In this document: in pieces, positions 1-8,210 of the stretch
How positions within the stretch are numbered: position 1 is the first letter of the stretch
Layout of the letters: each line of letters starts with the position of its first letter
From: Acidovorax radicis N35
GTDB lineage: Bacteria; Pseudomonadota; Gammaproteobacteria; Burkholderiales; Burkholderiaceae_C
Reading direction: 5' to 3'
NCBI RefSeq assembly: GCF_000204195.1
Contig: NZ_AFBG01000018.1
Location: forward strand, 682,001 to 746,000
DNA: 64,000 bases
Notes under the pieces: generated by a model
What the model saw: only the letters and a program-made list of their open reading frames with translations
Database searches by the model: none
Told to the model about the DNA's origin: nothing
Made by a program: the position numbers and the translations under genes

Positions 1-210
1 GTGGGTGGTGGCATCCTGGTGCACGGGGTTCCGATGCTGCACCACGCGGTGGACGCCTCCGGTGCGGTGGCCGCGCAATGGCCCGTGGGCGGGCTGTGGG
101 CGGTGCTGGTGCCCAATTTGCTCAACGCCGTGGTGGGGATTGTTGCCGGTGGGCTGGTGCTGGTCGGCGTGAAGCTGGTGCAGCGCCTGCGCGGCAAGTC
201 CACTGTGTGA
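1..210 (+). CDS. DUF808 (YedI-like) inner-membrane protein, C-terminal fragment
   Basis: Only the last 69 codons lie in the window; the true start is upstream, so the GTG at base 1 is an internal codon. The fragment holds two hydrophobic stretches separated by a Pro-containing turn and ends in a basic tail, as in the C-terminus of DUF808 proteins. The phrase GGGILVHGVPMLHHAV is typical of that family. The role of DUF808 proteins is not established. Assignment rests on family memory of this motif and on the membrane pattern. Confidence 0.6.
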   Translation: MGGGILVHGVPMLHHAVDASGAVAAQWPVGGLWAVLVPNLLNAVVGIVAGGLVLVGVKLVQRLRGKSTV

Positions 211-255
211 GAGTGGGTATGTCTTGATGTAGGTCTAAGGGTTAGTACGGAGGTC

Positions 256-269
256 TTGAGATAGGGCAA
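256..269 (+). promoter_or_regulatory. Weak FNR/Dnr-like site upstream of ompW
   Basis: TTGAGATAGGGCAA shares the outer TTGA and CAA of the TTGAT-N4-ATCAA consensus, but the inner bases do not match. If used as a class II site, the transcript would start near 304, leaving a leader of about 37 bases. This is a low-confidence call, made because ompW is oxygen-regulated elsewhere. Confidence 0.2.
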
Positions 270-340
270 GGCCGGTGGGTGGGTGCAGCGGTTCAATAGA
301 TGCACGGGGGTCGTCCCCGTCCAACCGATGCGAAATCACC

Positions 341-931
341 ATGAAAAAAAACCTGCTGGCTGTCGCCGTTCTTTGTGCCCTGTCTTCTGGCGCCGCCTTG
401 GCGCAACAGGCTGAAGGCCCCTGGATGGTCCGTGCACGCGTGGTGCACCTGGACAGCGCCAACAAGGACAGCACGCCCCTGGGCCTGTCGATCAACGACA
501 AGACGATTCCCGAAGTGGACGTCACCTACTTCTTCAACAAGAACGTTGCGGCCGAGCTGATCCTGACCGTTCCCCAAAAGCACACACTCAGCGCTGGCGG
601 CGCTGCCATCGGCACGCTCAAGCACCTGCCACCCACGCTGTTGGTGCAGTACCACTTTGATGCCGCTGGCTTCAAGCCCTATGTGGGCGCAGGCCTGAAC
701 TACACGCGGTTTTCCAGTGTGAACCTGCCCGCAGGCGTGGACATTGACCGCAACAGCTTCGGCCCCGCGCTGCAAGTGGGTGTGGACATCCCCCTTGCCA
801 AGAATCTGTACCTCAACTTCGATGTGAAGAAGGTTTTCATCAAGACCGACGTGAGCGCCGGCGGTGTCAAGCTGGGCACCTTCAAGGTGGACCCCGTTCT
901 GGTGGGGGTGGGTCTGGGCTGGCGGTTTTGA
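341..931 (+). CDS. ompW: OmpW-family outer-membrane porin
   Basis: A 196-residue protein with a signal peptide (MKKNLLAVAVLCALSSGAALA, cleavage near residue 21-22). An alternating beta-strand pattern follows, and it ends in Gly-Trp-Arg-Phe, the terminal aromatic signature of outer-membrane barrels. OmpW proteins form an eight-stranded barrel with a hydrophobic channel for small non-polar molecules. The ATG at 341 is chosen because the signal peptide starts there; the in-frame upstream codons have no export signal. In enterobacteria ompW responds to oxygen through FNR, and a weak FNR-like half-palindrome lies about 80 bases upstream. A hairpin repeat begins right after the stop codon. Confidence 0.85.
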   Translation: MKKNLLAVAVLCALSSGAALAQQAEGPWMVRARVVHLDSANKDSTPLGLSINDKTIPEVDVTYFFNKNVAAELILTVPQKHTLSAGGAAIGTLKHLPPTLLVQYHFDAAGFKPYVGAGLNYTRFSSVNLPAGVDIDRNSFGPALQVGVDIPLAKNLYLNFDVKKVFIKTDVSAGGVKLGTFKVDPVLVGVGLGWRF

Positions 932-1024
932 TTACCCCTCTGAGCTGTCTTTGGCCCCTCAGCCCCTGAAGGGGCGTCGCCGGTGGCCCGGCGAAGTCGG
1001 TTGCGCGGTGGCGCTGGCTGGGGT
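932..1024 (+). repeat. Hairpin repeat family B, copy 1 (after ompW)
   Basis: Starts immediately after the ompW stop codon with TTACCCCTCTGAG and continues through GGGGCGTCGCCGGTGGCCCGG and GCGAAGTCGG. This is a diverged copy of an element also found at 21.8, 40.1, 41.1 and 59.5 kb. Its complementary GC-rich segments can form hairpins, so a transcription-terminator role for ompW is likely but inferred. Confidence 0.55.
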
Positions 1025-1069
1025 TGCGCCAGTTTCATAGTGCTGCGATGGCAAGACGTCGTGGGCTGA

Positions 1070-1702
1070 CTACGTCCGCTTGTAAATGGCCAGTGAGCCC
1101 GCCAAGGCCAGCAGTGCGCCGCCGCAGCAGCGGTCCAGCCACAGCACCGCGCGACGGCGCAGCAGCTTGACGGCGCGCGCGCCGATCAGCGCGTAGGCCA
1201 GCATCACGGCAAAGTCGAGGCTGGCGAAAACGGCTGCAATGGCGGCGTACTGCGGCCATTGCGGTGCACCGGAGTCGATGAATTGCGGCAGCAGTGCCGA
1301 ACAGAAAAGATAGCCCTTGGGGTTGGTGACCGCCACCAGGAACGAACGCGCGAAGATGCTGCGCGGCGTGGCCAATGGGCCGGAGGCTGCTCCGCCCGCG
1401 GCCGCAATGTCCAGCCCGCCTTGCGAGCGCAGCAGTCGCAATCCCAGCCAGGCTAGGTAGGCCGCGCCCAGCCACTTCACCACCGAAAACCAGAACTCGG
1501 ACGCTGCCAGCAGCGCCCCCAGGCCCAGCGCCACTGCACCGACCAGCACAAGGTCCGACGCCACGGCGCCCAGCATGCCCGGCAGCGAGCGGCGCATGCC
1601 GTAGCGCGAACCATTGGCCAGCGCCAGCAGCACCGTGGGCCCCGGCGTGGCGATAGCCACCAGGGCCACCAGCGCGAAGACAAGCAGTGTGGCGATGGTC
1701 AT
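1070..1702 (-). CDS. LysE/RhtB-family amino-acid exporter
   Basis: A 210-residue inner-membrane protein with about six hydrophobic helices. The N-terminal part contains ATPGPTVLLALANGSRYG, the hallmark of the LysE/RhtB family, and a middle NPKGYLF segment is also typical. Members export amino acids or homoserine lactone-like compounds; the substrate cannot be read from the sequence. The start (MTIATLL) is chosen because the first helix begins there. The start codon overlaps the stop of the upstream DUF1272 gene by four bases, so the two are translationally coupled. Confidence 0.85.
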   Translation of the reverse strand: MTIATLLVFALVALVAIATPGPTVLLALANGSRYGMRRSLPGMLGAVASDLVLVGAVALGLGALLAASEFWFSVVKWLGAAYLAWLGLRLLRSQGGLDIAAAGGAASGPLATPRSIFARSFLVAVTNPKGYLFCSALLPQFIDSGAPQWPQYAAIAAVFASLDFAVMLAYALIGARAVKLLRRRAVLWLDRCCGGALLALAGSLAIYKRT

Positions 1703-1947
1703 GCCAGCATCCCACAGCCCTGGGGCTTGAGCACGCGTTCGGTGGAGGCCGGGTACTGGGACAGCTTGGAGGCTGGCCTGCGGGGGCGCTGCACCAGGTC
1801 GCCTCCGCAGTTGGGGCAAACGTGGCCCAGCCGCTTGCCGGTGCAGTCACTGCAAAAGGTGCATTCGAAGGTGCAGATGCGTGCGTCGGTGGAGTTGGGC
1901 GGCAGGTCCTTGTTGCAGCATTCGCAGTTGGGTCGCATCTGGAGCAT
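1699..1947 (-). CDS. DUF1272 zinc-ribbon protein
   Basis: An 82-residue protein packed with cysteines in paired motifs (CECC near residue 8, CTFECTFCSDC in the middle, CPNCGGDL near residue 52). The KLSQYPAS segment follows the zinc-binding core. This is the DUF1272 pattern, a small zinc-ribbon family of unknown role. It overlaps the LysE-type exporter by four bases, so the pair is one transcription unit, as is common for DUF1272 genes in proteobacteria. The start MLQMRPNCE is chosen because family members begin this way; upstream in-frame codons are low complexity. Confidence 0.8.
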   Translation of the reverse strand: MLQMRPNCECCNKDLPPNSTDARICTFECTFCSDCTGKRLGHVCPNCGGDLVQRPRRPASKLSQYPASTERVLKPQGCGMLA

Positions 1948-2150
1948 GGGGTGTCCTTTGGGAGAGAAGTGGGGGCCGGTTGCGGCAAGCGTATGGCAGG
2001 CGGTGCGGCGGGGCAAGGTACAGATGCCGCGATTCCAGGCAGTACACCCGCGCTGCGTATCTGCCCTGCTGGGGCTGGCGAAGGGTTGGGTGGTGGCACT
2101 CTGCGCGGGGCCGTCTTTCGGACCGCAGCAGCAGGGGAAGCTTCGCAGCG

Positions 2151-2825
2151 TCAGGCCTGCACCACGAGCGCGAACTGGGCACGCACGCCATCGGGCGACG
2201 GCGCAAAGGGCACGGTGAGCGCTGCGCGCTCGGCATCACCCAGGCGGCTCCAGAGGTAGTCGCGTGTGTTGCCGGGATCTCCTGCCACGTACATCTGCGT
2301 GGTCAGCAGCTCGCGCCCCGGCAGCCGCACCTTGAAGTGGATGTGCGGCGTGCGCCCGGTGTACGGCGCTGGCCGGATGGTGCGAAAGCGGTAGTGTCCG
2401 TCGCGCCCCAGCACCACACGGCCGAAGCCCTGGAACGCCGGGGCCGCCTTGCCGCCGTCGCCCGGGTGGTGGTAGTGGCCGTCGGCATCGCACTGCCAGA
2501 TCTCGACCGTGCCGCCTGACAGCGGCACGCCCTGTGTGTCTGTGACCCGGCCTTCCACCCAGACAGCCTCGCCCTGGGTGTAGCGCCGCATGCCGTTGCG
2601 CAGCAGGTCGCTGTCGCTGTCCGCCGGGATGTCCACGGGGTAGTAGGGCCCCTCGGTCTGGCGTGGTGTGGGCATGGCGCGGGCCTGGGCTGCTGCGGGC
2701 TGCACCAGCGCCGGTGCGGCCACCAGGGCAGCACCCCGCAGGCCCTGCTGCAGCCACTGGCGGCGTGTGGGGGCGGTGGGGGCAGGGTGCAGTGGCGAAA
2801 AACTCGGGGTGGCAATGTCGGGCAT
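2151..2825 (-). CDS. Exported intradiol ring-cleavage dioxygenase-like protein
   Basis: A 224-residue protein resembling protocatechuate 3,4-dioxygenase beta-type enzymes, which cleave catechols between the two hydroxyls using Fe(III). The four expected iron ligands can be placed: Tyr118 (DADGHY), Tyr155 (RPAPY), His161 and His163 (PHIHF). The N-terminus carries a twin-arginine-type segment (RRQWLQQG, residues 21-28) and an Ala-rich hydrophobic stretch ending near AQA, suggesting Tat export of the folded metalloprotein. No other aromatic-degradation genes are adjacent, so the substrate is unknown. Confidence 0.75.
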   Translation of the reverse strand: MPDIATPSFSPLHPAPTAPTRRQWLQQGLRGAALVAAPALVQPAAAQARAMPTPRQTEGPYYPVDIPADSDSDLLRNGMRRYTQGEAVWVEGRVTDTQGVPLSGGTVEIWQCDADGHYHHPGDGGKAAPAFQGFGRVVLGRDGHYRFRTIRPAPYTGRTPHIHFKVRLPGRELLTTQMYVAGDPGNTRDYLWSRLGDAERAALTVPFAPSPDGVRAQFALVVQA

Positions 2826-3147
2826 GGTGGGCTCCTGCCTGGGGCGGCTGCGGGTGGTGATCGGCTCCGTGCGGGTCGCACGGCGGTAGGAGCCACCCGA
2901 CGCGCAAAAAGTGCCGCAGTGTCGTGCCGGGCGGCGAGGGCGGCCTTTGCGCCGCAGGTAACGGGGAAATGACCTACACGCAGCATCATCCCGCCGTCGC
3001 AGAATGTCCCGATGGCCGTGGGGTTATATTGCCTTTCACGGTCCAGCCTGCGGGCGGGATGGTCGTCTCGGAGCCTGTGGGCTCCACGGCGGTTCCGCTC
3101 TTTCACCAGCAGTGGCAAGCCATGCCGCGCGAGACGCTTCAAGATCC
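2826..3147. other. Intergenic region between divergent dioxygenase and egtD
   Basis: A 322-base spacer between two divergently transcribed genes. It should hold both promoters, but I see no convincing -35/-10 pair, operator or conserved RNA. Short reading frames here are fragments in all frames without family features. Confidence 0.5.
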
Positions 3148-4068
3148 ATGCCTTTGTCCAGCCCCACCGATGACATCACGCGCGGCCTGAACCAGCGCCC
3201 CGCCAGCATCTCCCCCAAATACTTCTACGACCAGCACGGCTCACAGCTGTTCGAAGAGATCACCCGCCTGCCAGAGTACTACCCCACCCGCACCGAGACC
3301 GCGCTCATGCAGCAGCACGCAGACGGCATCGCCCGGGCTGTGGGCCCGGGCCGTACGCTGATCGAGCTGGGTGCGGGCAACTGCCAGAAGGCGCGCACGC
3401 TGTGCCGCCTGGTGCAGCCCGCCTGCTTCGTGGGGGTCGATATTTCGGCCGACTTTCTGCAGGCTGCGGTGCAGGGCTTGCGTGATGACTTTCCGGGGCT
3501 GGATGCGCGCGCGGTAGGTGGCGACATGACCCAGGGCGTGGTGCTGCCCACAGACATTCCGCGCAAGGGGCGGCTGGTGTTCTATCCGGGCTCGTCCATC
3601 GGCAACTTCGACCCGCCGCATGCGCTGCAGCTGCTGGCCCACATGCGCGAGCTCATCGACGACGACGGGGGCCTCCTGATCGGCATCGACCTGCCCAAGG
3701 ACGTGCAGGTGCTGGAAGCCGCGTACGACGACGCGGCAGGCGTCACGGCCGCGTTCAACCGCAACGTGCTCACGCATGTGAACCGGTTGATCGGCAGCGA
3801 CTTCGACGTGCAGCAGTGGCAGCACCGCGCGTTCTTCAACCAGGACGAGTCGCGCATCGAGATGCACCTGGAGGCCCTGGCCGACGCCGAAGTGCGCTGG
3901 CCTGGTGGCGCCCGCCGGTTTGACCAGGGCGAGCGCATCCACACCGAAAACAGCTACAAATACCCCCTGCCCGTGTTCACCGACATGCTGGCGCGCGCTG
4001 GGTTCTCGCAGGCCCAGGCGTGGACGGATGACCGCAGCTGGTTTGCCGTGCTGCATGCGCGCCCCTGA
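3148..4068 (+). CDS. egtD: L-histidine N-alpha-methyltransferase EgtD
   Basis: A 306-residue SAM-dependent methyltransferase that trimethylates histidine to hercynine, the first step of ergothioneine synthesis. The N-terminal signature SPKYFYDQHGSQLFEEIT and the following PEYYPTRTE are characteristic. The SAM-binding loop is IELGAGNCQKAR, and the FYPGSSIGNF segment is also conserved. The ATG at 3148 fits the family N-terminus; upstream in-frame sequence is not conserved in character. egtB begins 13 bases after the stop, forming a two-gene operon. No egtC, egtE or egtA is seen here. Confidence 0.9.
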   Translation: MPLSSPTDDITRGLNQRPASISPKYFYDQHGSQLFEEITRLPEYYPTRTETALMQQHADGIARAVGPGRTLIELGAGNCQKARTLCRLVQPACFVGVDISADFLQAAVQGLRDDFPGLDARAVGGDMTQGVVLPTDIPRKGRLVFYPGSSIGNFDPPHALQLLAHMRELIDDDGGLLIGIDLPKDVQVLEAAYDDAAGVTAAFNRNVLTHVNRLIGSDFDVQQWQHRAFFNQDESRIEMHLEALADAEVRWPGGARRFDQGERIHTENSYKYPLPVFTDMLARAGFSQAQAWTDDRSWFAVLHARP

Positions 4069-4081
4069 GAATGGATTGACT

Positions 4082-5353
4082 ATGACCAACATGGATGTGT
4101 GCCCCCCGCTGACCGCGCTGCTCTCGTGCTATGCCGCTGTGCGGGACCACAGCGTGGCACTGGTTTCGCCCCTGTCGGCCGAAGACTGCGGCGCGCAGTC
4201 CATGCCCGACGCCAGCCCCGCCAAGTGGCACCTGGCGCACACCACCTGGTTCTTCGAAACCTTCGTGCTGGAGCCGAACGAGCCGGGCTTTGCACCGTTC
4301 AATCCCGTGTTTCGCGTGCTGTTCAACTCCTACTACAACGGCGTGGGTGCCAAACACCCGCGGCCGCAGCGGGGGCTGCTGACCCGGCCGCCGCTGGATG
4401 AAGTACGCGCCTACCGCGCCAATGTGGACCAACGCATGGCGCGCCTGTTGCCCACCGTGTTGAACGACGCTGCGCTGTGCGCGCTCATCGAGCTGGGGCT
4501 GCAGCACGAGCAGCAGCACCAGGAGCTGCTGGTGACGGACGTCAAGCACCTGCTGTCGTGCAATTCCACGCATCCTGCGTATAGGGCGGCCGACGATGGT
4601 GCGGCCACCAGTGCGGCGGGCGACCTGGCTCTGGTGCCGGCCACCGAACCCTTCGGGTGGTTGACGCTGGACGGCGGGCTGGTGGACATGGGCCACCGGG
4701 GCGATGGTTTTGCCTTCGACAACGAAAGCCCACGCCACCACACCTACCTTGCGCCGTATGCGCTGGCCTCGCGGCTGGTGACCAACGCGGAATGGCTGGC
4801 CTTTGTGGAAGGCGGCGGCTACGACAACCCCGCCCACTGGCTGGCCGAAGGCTGGGACTGGCGCGTGGCCCAGGGGCTTGACCACCCCCTGTATTGGCAG
4901 CGGATGGACAGCGGTGTCTGGCATGCGTTCACCCTGGCTGGCCTGCAGCCGCTGCGTGGCGATCTGCCCGTGGTGCACCTGTCGTACTACGAGGCCGATG
5001 CCTACGCCCGCTGGGTGGGTGCACGCCTGCCCACCGAGGCCGAGTGGGAGCATGCTGCGCAAGCCGTAGCGGCTGACGGGCACGATGATGGAGGCCACGA
5101 TGGCCAAGCCCTGGAACAACTGTTCGGCAGCGCCTGGCAATGGACGCAATCGAGCTACGCCGCGTACCCGGGCTTTCGCACCGCCGAAGGCGCGGTGGGC
5201 GAATACAACGGCAAGTTCATGGTCAACCAGTACGTGCTGCGCGGCAGCTCGTGCGCCACGCCTGCGGGGCATGCACGCAGCACCTACCGCAACTTCTTCC
5301 CGGCGACGGCGCGCTGGCAGTACACGGGGCTGCGGTTGGCGCGGGATGCATGA
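4082..5353 (+). CDS. egtB: Ergothioneine-type sulfoxide synthase EgtB
   Basis: A 423-residue non-haem iron enzyme that joins hercynine to a thiol donor (cysteine or gamma-glutamylcysteine) to give a sulfoxide. The N-terminal DinB-like domain has WHLAHTTWFFET with His53, and the HxxxH motif with His142 and His146 (LQHEQQHQE); together these form the iron triad. The C-terminal half is a formylglycine-generating-enzyme (C-type-lectin-like) domain with GARLPTEAEWEHAA and the closing LRGSSCATP...YRNFF segment. The start MTNMD is taken because it follows egtD closely; the donor thiol cannot be told from the sequence. Confidence 0.9.
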   Translation: MTNMDVCPPLTALLSCYAAVRDHSVALVSPLSAEDCGAQSMPDASPAKWHLAHTTWFFETFVLEPNEPGFAPFNPVFRVLFNSYYNGVGAKHPRPQRGLLTRPPLDEVRAYRANVDQRMARLLPTVLNDAALCALIELGLQHEQQHQELLVTDVKHLLSCNSTHPAYRAADDGAATSAAGDLALVPATEPFGWLTLDGGLVDMGHRGDGFAFDNESPRHHTYLAPYALASRLVTNAEWLAFVEGGGYDNPAHWLAEGWDWRVAQGLDHPLYWQRMDSGVWHAFTLAGLQPLRGDLPVVHLSYYEADAYARWVGARLPTEAEWEHAAQAVAADGHDDGGHDGQALEQLFGSAWQWTQSSYAAYPGFRTAEGAVGEYNGKFMVNQYVLRGSSCATPAGHARSTYRNFFPATARWQYTGLRLARDA

Positions 5354-5380
5354 GGCGACTTACAGCGGTATCTGGCGCGC

Positions 5381-5830
5381 TCAGGGCTCCATGCGGAAGG
5401 TGTGCTGCAGCACCAGGCGGGCGGGCTCGCCATTGCGCAGCAGCGGCGCAAACTTCCAGCGGCGCACCGCGTCAGTCGCGGGTTTGTGCAGGGCATCTTC
5501 GCCCGTTCCAGACACTACGCGCGTGGTGCCGACCAGCCCGCTGGGCATGACCTCGAACGACACCGTCACATCGCCGCGCGCCTTGGGCGACGGGTCATTC
5601 AGCAGAAACGACGGGTAGCGCGGCAGCGGTGCCTCCAGCAGCGTCAAGGGCGTGTCGAGCGGTGGCGACACCTGCTGCCGCAGCAATTGTTCGTCCTCGC
5701 GCTGGCGGAAACTGGTGACTTGGGATTCGGTCACATCCACGCCGCGTGGCGGCGTGAACAGTGAGGAACTGCAGCCGGCCAGGGTCAGCAGGCCGAGGGT
5801 AAGCGGTGCAAGAGTAGATAGGCGGAACAT
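5381..5830 (-). CDS. Lipoprotein with TonB C-terminal-like domain
   Basis: A 149-residue predicted lipoprotein. The signal peptide ends in a lipobox LTLAGC with Cys20, followed by SSSLF. Residues about 70-149 look like a TonB_C domain: PLPRYPSFLLN, then GDVTVSFEVMPSGLVGTTRVVSGTG and the closing AVRRWKFAPLLRNGEPA, typical of energy-transducer proteins. Unlike classical TonB it has no N-terminal transmembrane anchor or Pro-rich spacer, so it probably sits in an outer- or inner-membrane leaflet and binds a partner. It converges on egtB and is not obviously in an operon. Confidence 0.7.
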   Translation of the reverse strand: MFRLSTLAPLTLGLLTLAGCSSSLFTPPRGVDVTESQVTSFRQREDEQLLRQQVSPPLDTPLTLLEAPLPRYPSFLLNDPSPKARGDVTVSFEVMPSGLVGTTRVVSGTGEDALHKPATDAVRRWKFAPLLRNGEPARLVLQHTFRMEP

Positions 5831-5912
5831 GGCGATGGAGGGTCAGGGCGCCCCGCGACTGCGGGGCAATCCCACCAGTATCCCGCAACTGGCGTCGGCT
5901 GCGGGCGAATGG

Positions 5913-7196
5913 TCAGACGGCGTCGAGCGCCTGCACCAGGTCTGCCTGCAGGTCGTCAATGTGCTCGATGCCCACCGACAGCCGCACCATGCTCTCGCTC
6001 ACGCCCGCCTTGGCCAGCTCTTCGGGGTTGAGCTGGCGGTGCGTGGTCGATGCGGGGTGCGTGGCCAGCGATTTCGCGTCGCCGATGTTCACCAGGCGGG
6101 TGAAGAGCTGCAGCGCGTCCAGGAAGCGCGCACCGGCCGCCCGCGGGTCGGCGTCGGTGCTCTTGAGCCCGAAACTCAGGATGCCGGACGCCTTGCCGCC
6201 CGACTGCCGCTGCACCAGCGCGTGGTCCGGGTGGTCGGGCAGGCCGGCGTAGCGCACCCATTCCACCTTGGGGTGGCTTTGCAGGTACTTTGCCAGCGCC
6301 AGCGTGTTGTCGCAGATGCGGTCCATGCGCAGGGCCAGGGTCTCGATGCCTTGCAGAATCAAGAAGGCATTGAGCGGTGCCAGCGCCGCGCCGGTATTGC
6401 GCAGCGGCACCACGCGCGCGCGGCCGATGAAGGCGGCGGGGCCCAGAGCTTCGGTGTAGACCACGCCGTGGTAGCTCACGTCGGGCTCGTTCAGGCGCGG
6501 AAAGCGGGCCTTGTGCTCGGCCCATGGGAACTTGCCGCTGTCCACGATGGCGCCGCCCACACTGTTGCCGTGGCCGCCCAGGTACTTGGTGAGCGAGTGC
6601 ACCACGATGTCGGCGCCGTGCTCGATGGGGCGCAGCAGGTAGGGGCTGGGCACCGTGTTGTCCACGATCAGCGGAATGCCGTGCGCATGGGCCACATCGG
6701 CCAGTGCGCGGATGTCGGTCACGTTGCCCAGCGGGTTGCCGATGGACTCGATGAAGATCGCCTTGGTGCGTGCGTCGATGTGCTGCGCAAAGCTGGCCGG
6801 GTCGCGCGGGTCGGCAAAGCGCGTGGTGATGCCCTGCTGGGGCAGCGTGTGCGCAAACAGGTTGTAGGTGCCGCCATACAGCGTGCTCGCCGACACGATG
6901 TTGTCGCCCGCCTCGGCAATCGTCTGGATGGCGTAGGTGATGGCCGCCATGCCCGAGGCCACGGCCAGCGCCGCGATGCCGCCTTCGAGCGCCGCGACGC
7001 GCTTTTCCAGCACGTCGGTCGTCGGGTTCATGATGCGGGTGTAGATGTTGCCCGGCACCTTCAAATCGAACAGGTCCGCGCCGTGCTGCGCGCTGTCGAA
7101 GGCGTAGGCCACCGTCTGGTAGATGGGCACGGCCACGGCCTTGGTGGTGGGGTCGGGGCTGTAGCCAGCGTGCACGGCCAGGGTTTCGATCTTCAT
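5913..7196 (-). CDS. metY: O-acetylhomoserine aminocarboxypropyltransferase (sulfhydrylase)
   Basis: A 427-residue PLP enzyme of the Cys/Met metabolism family. It makes homocysteine from O-acetylhomoserine and sulfide in the cytoplasm. The PLP lysine is Lys204 in [10 protein letters not shown], and the N-terminal [21 protein letters not shown] and [12 protein letters not shown] segments match MetY rather than MetB/MetC, as does the length. It is a single gene between the lipoprotein gene and the Dnr-type regulator. It links logically with the sulfate-assimilation genes at 60-64 kb, which supply sulfide. Confidence 0.9.
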   Translation of the reverse strand: MKIETLAVHAGYSPDPTTKAVAVPIYQTVAYAFDSAQHGADLFDLKVPGNIYTRIMNPTTDVLEKRVAALEGGIAALAVASGMAAITYAIQTIAEAGDNIVSASTLYGGTYNLFAHTLPQQGITTRFADPRDPASFAQHIDARTKAIFIESIGNPLGNVTDIRALADVAHAHGIPLIVDNTVPSPYLLRPIEHGADIVVHSLTKYLGGHGNSVGGAIVDSGKFPWAEHKARFPRLNEPDVSYHGVVYTEALGPAAFIGRARVVPLRNTGAALAPLNAFLILQGIETLALRMDRICDNTLALAKYLQSHPKVEWVRYAGLPDHPDHALVQRQSGGKASGILSFGLKSTDADPRAAGARFLDALQLFTRLVNIGDAKSLATHPASTTHRQLNPEELAKAGVSESMVRLSVGIEHIDDLQADLVQALDAV

Positions 7197-7323
7197 GGTA
7201 CGAGGTCCTTGTCAGCGGTTGAATGGGGCGAGGCGGCAGTGCCGCCGCAGGGCCATTCTTGCATCGCCGCGCGCCGCTTCGTTCGAATCGTTGGTGATGA
7301 GCTTATGGGGCGCCCGGCCTGTT

Positions 7324-8121
7324 TCAGGCGGGCAGGGCCACGGCGGCCTGGGCTGACATGCACCGGCGTGAGCAGGGCTCGGGCCAATTGTGCGCGGCCA
7401 GGCGCGCTGCGTCGGGGATGTGAATGTCGCGCCTGGCCATGCGGATGAGGCCTGCGTCTTCCAGTTCGTGCAGCACGCGGGAGAAATACTCGGGCGTGAG
7501 GGACAGGCGCGAGGCGATGGTGGCCTTGCTCACCGGAAGGGTCACGTTCAAGCCACCAGGCCCCTGCGGCTGGCCATGGCCGGCACAGGCCAGCGCGAGG
7601 CCGGCGGCGTCGTTCGAATCTTCGGGCAGTTCGCGCAGCAAGTAGCTGATCACGCGCTGCATGCCGCTGTGCAGCGTATAGGTCTGCACGTCATGCACCA
7701 GTCCATGCAGCCGCCGCGAAATGCCGGCAAGCATGCGCATGGCAAAGCGCGGGTCCGCTTCGATTTCGCGCTCGACCGTGCTTTTGTCGACGCTCAGCAA
7801 CAGCGTGTCGCTCAGCGCCTGGGCGTTGATGATGTAGGGCTTGCCCGTGAACATGAGCGCCTCGGCAAAGGTGCTTCCGGGGCCCACCAGTTCAATGACT
7901 TTTTCCTGCCCTGAGGGCGAGAGCGCAAAGAGTTTGACCTGACCGAGCACCGTCACGTGAAACTCCTCGCACGGTGTGCCCACCCGGAAGATGGTGTCGC
8001 CGCGTGCAAAGCGGCGCAGCCGGCAGCCGGTCGCCAGGCGCGCCAGATCGGACGGAGTGGCTTCCTGAAACAGCGGCAGCGCCGACAGGTAGCGTGGGAT
8101 ATCAAATTGCCGGATGTCCAT
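7324..8121 (-). CDS. dnr: Crp/Fnr-family regulator of the Dnr/NnrR type
   Basis: A 265-residue regulator. An N-terminal cyclic-nucleotide-binding-like barrel (about 15-135) is followed by a dimer helix and a winged helix (about 185-240) with VSKATIASRLSLTPEYFSRVLHEL as recognition region. The N-terminal four-cysteine cluster of FNR is absent, which fits the haem/NO-sensing Dnr group. It lies just downstream of norD on the same strand, at the edge of the denitrification genes. It is therefore the likely activator acting at the inverted repeats near 14.0 and 23.76 kb. MDIRQFD is chosen as start because the barrel begins right after it. Role inferred from family and position. Confidence 0.8.
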   Translation of the reverse strand: MDIRQFDIPRYLSALPLFQEATPSDLARLATGCRLRRFARGDTIFRVGTPCEEFHVTVLGQVKLFALSPSGQEKVIELVGPGSTFAEALMFTGKPYIINAQALSDTLLLSVDKSTVEREIEADPRFAMRMLAGISRRLHGLVHDVQTYTLHSGMQRVISYLLRELPEDSNDAAGLALACAGHGQPQGPGGLNVTLPVSKATIASRLSLTPEYFSRVLHELEDAGLIRMARRDIHIPDAARLAAHNWPEPCSRRCMSAQAAVALPA

Positions 8122-8210
8122 GGCGGGGCACTGGAGAGCGGGGATGCGCCCATTACACCGGCGTCTGCGGGATTCGTTCATGTCCGATGTCAAGGAAATG
8201 CTGCGGCGCG

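Noticed and set aside
5652-7448. 598-codon open frame on the + strand opposite metY
   Set aside because: High-GC DNA gives long antisense frames; metY on the other strand has complete family motifs, and this frame is Gln/His/Val/Arg-rich with no domain.
8122-8210. FNR-like site upstream of the Dnr-type gene
   Set aside because: The best match (TTGACATCGGACAT on the minus strand) lacks the second half-site.
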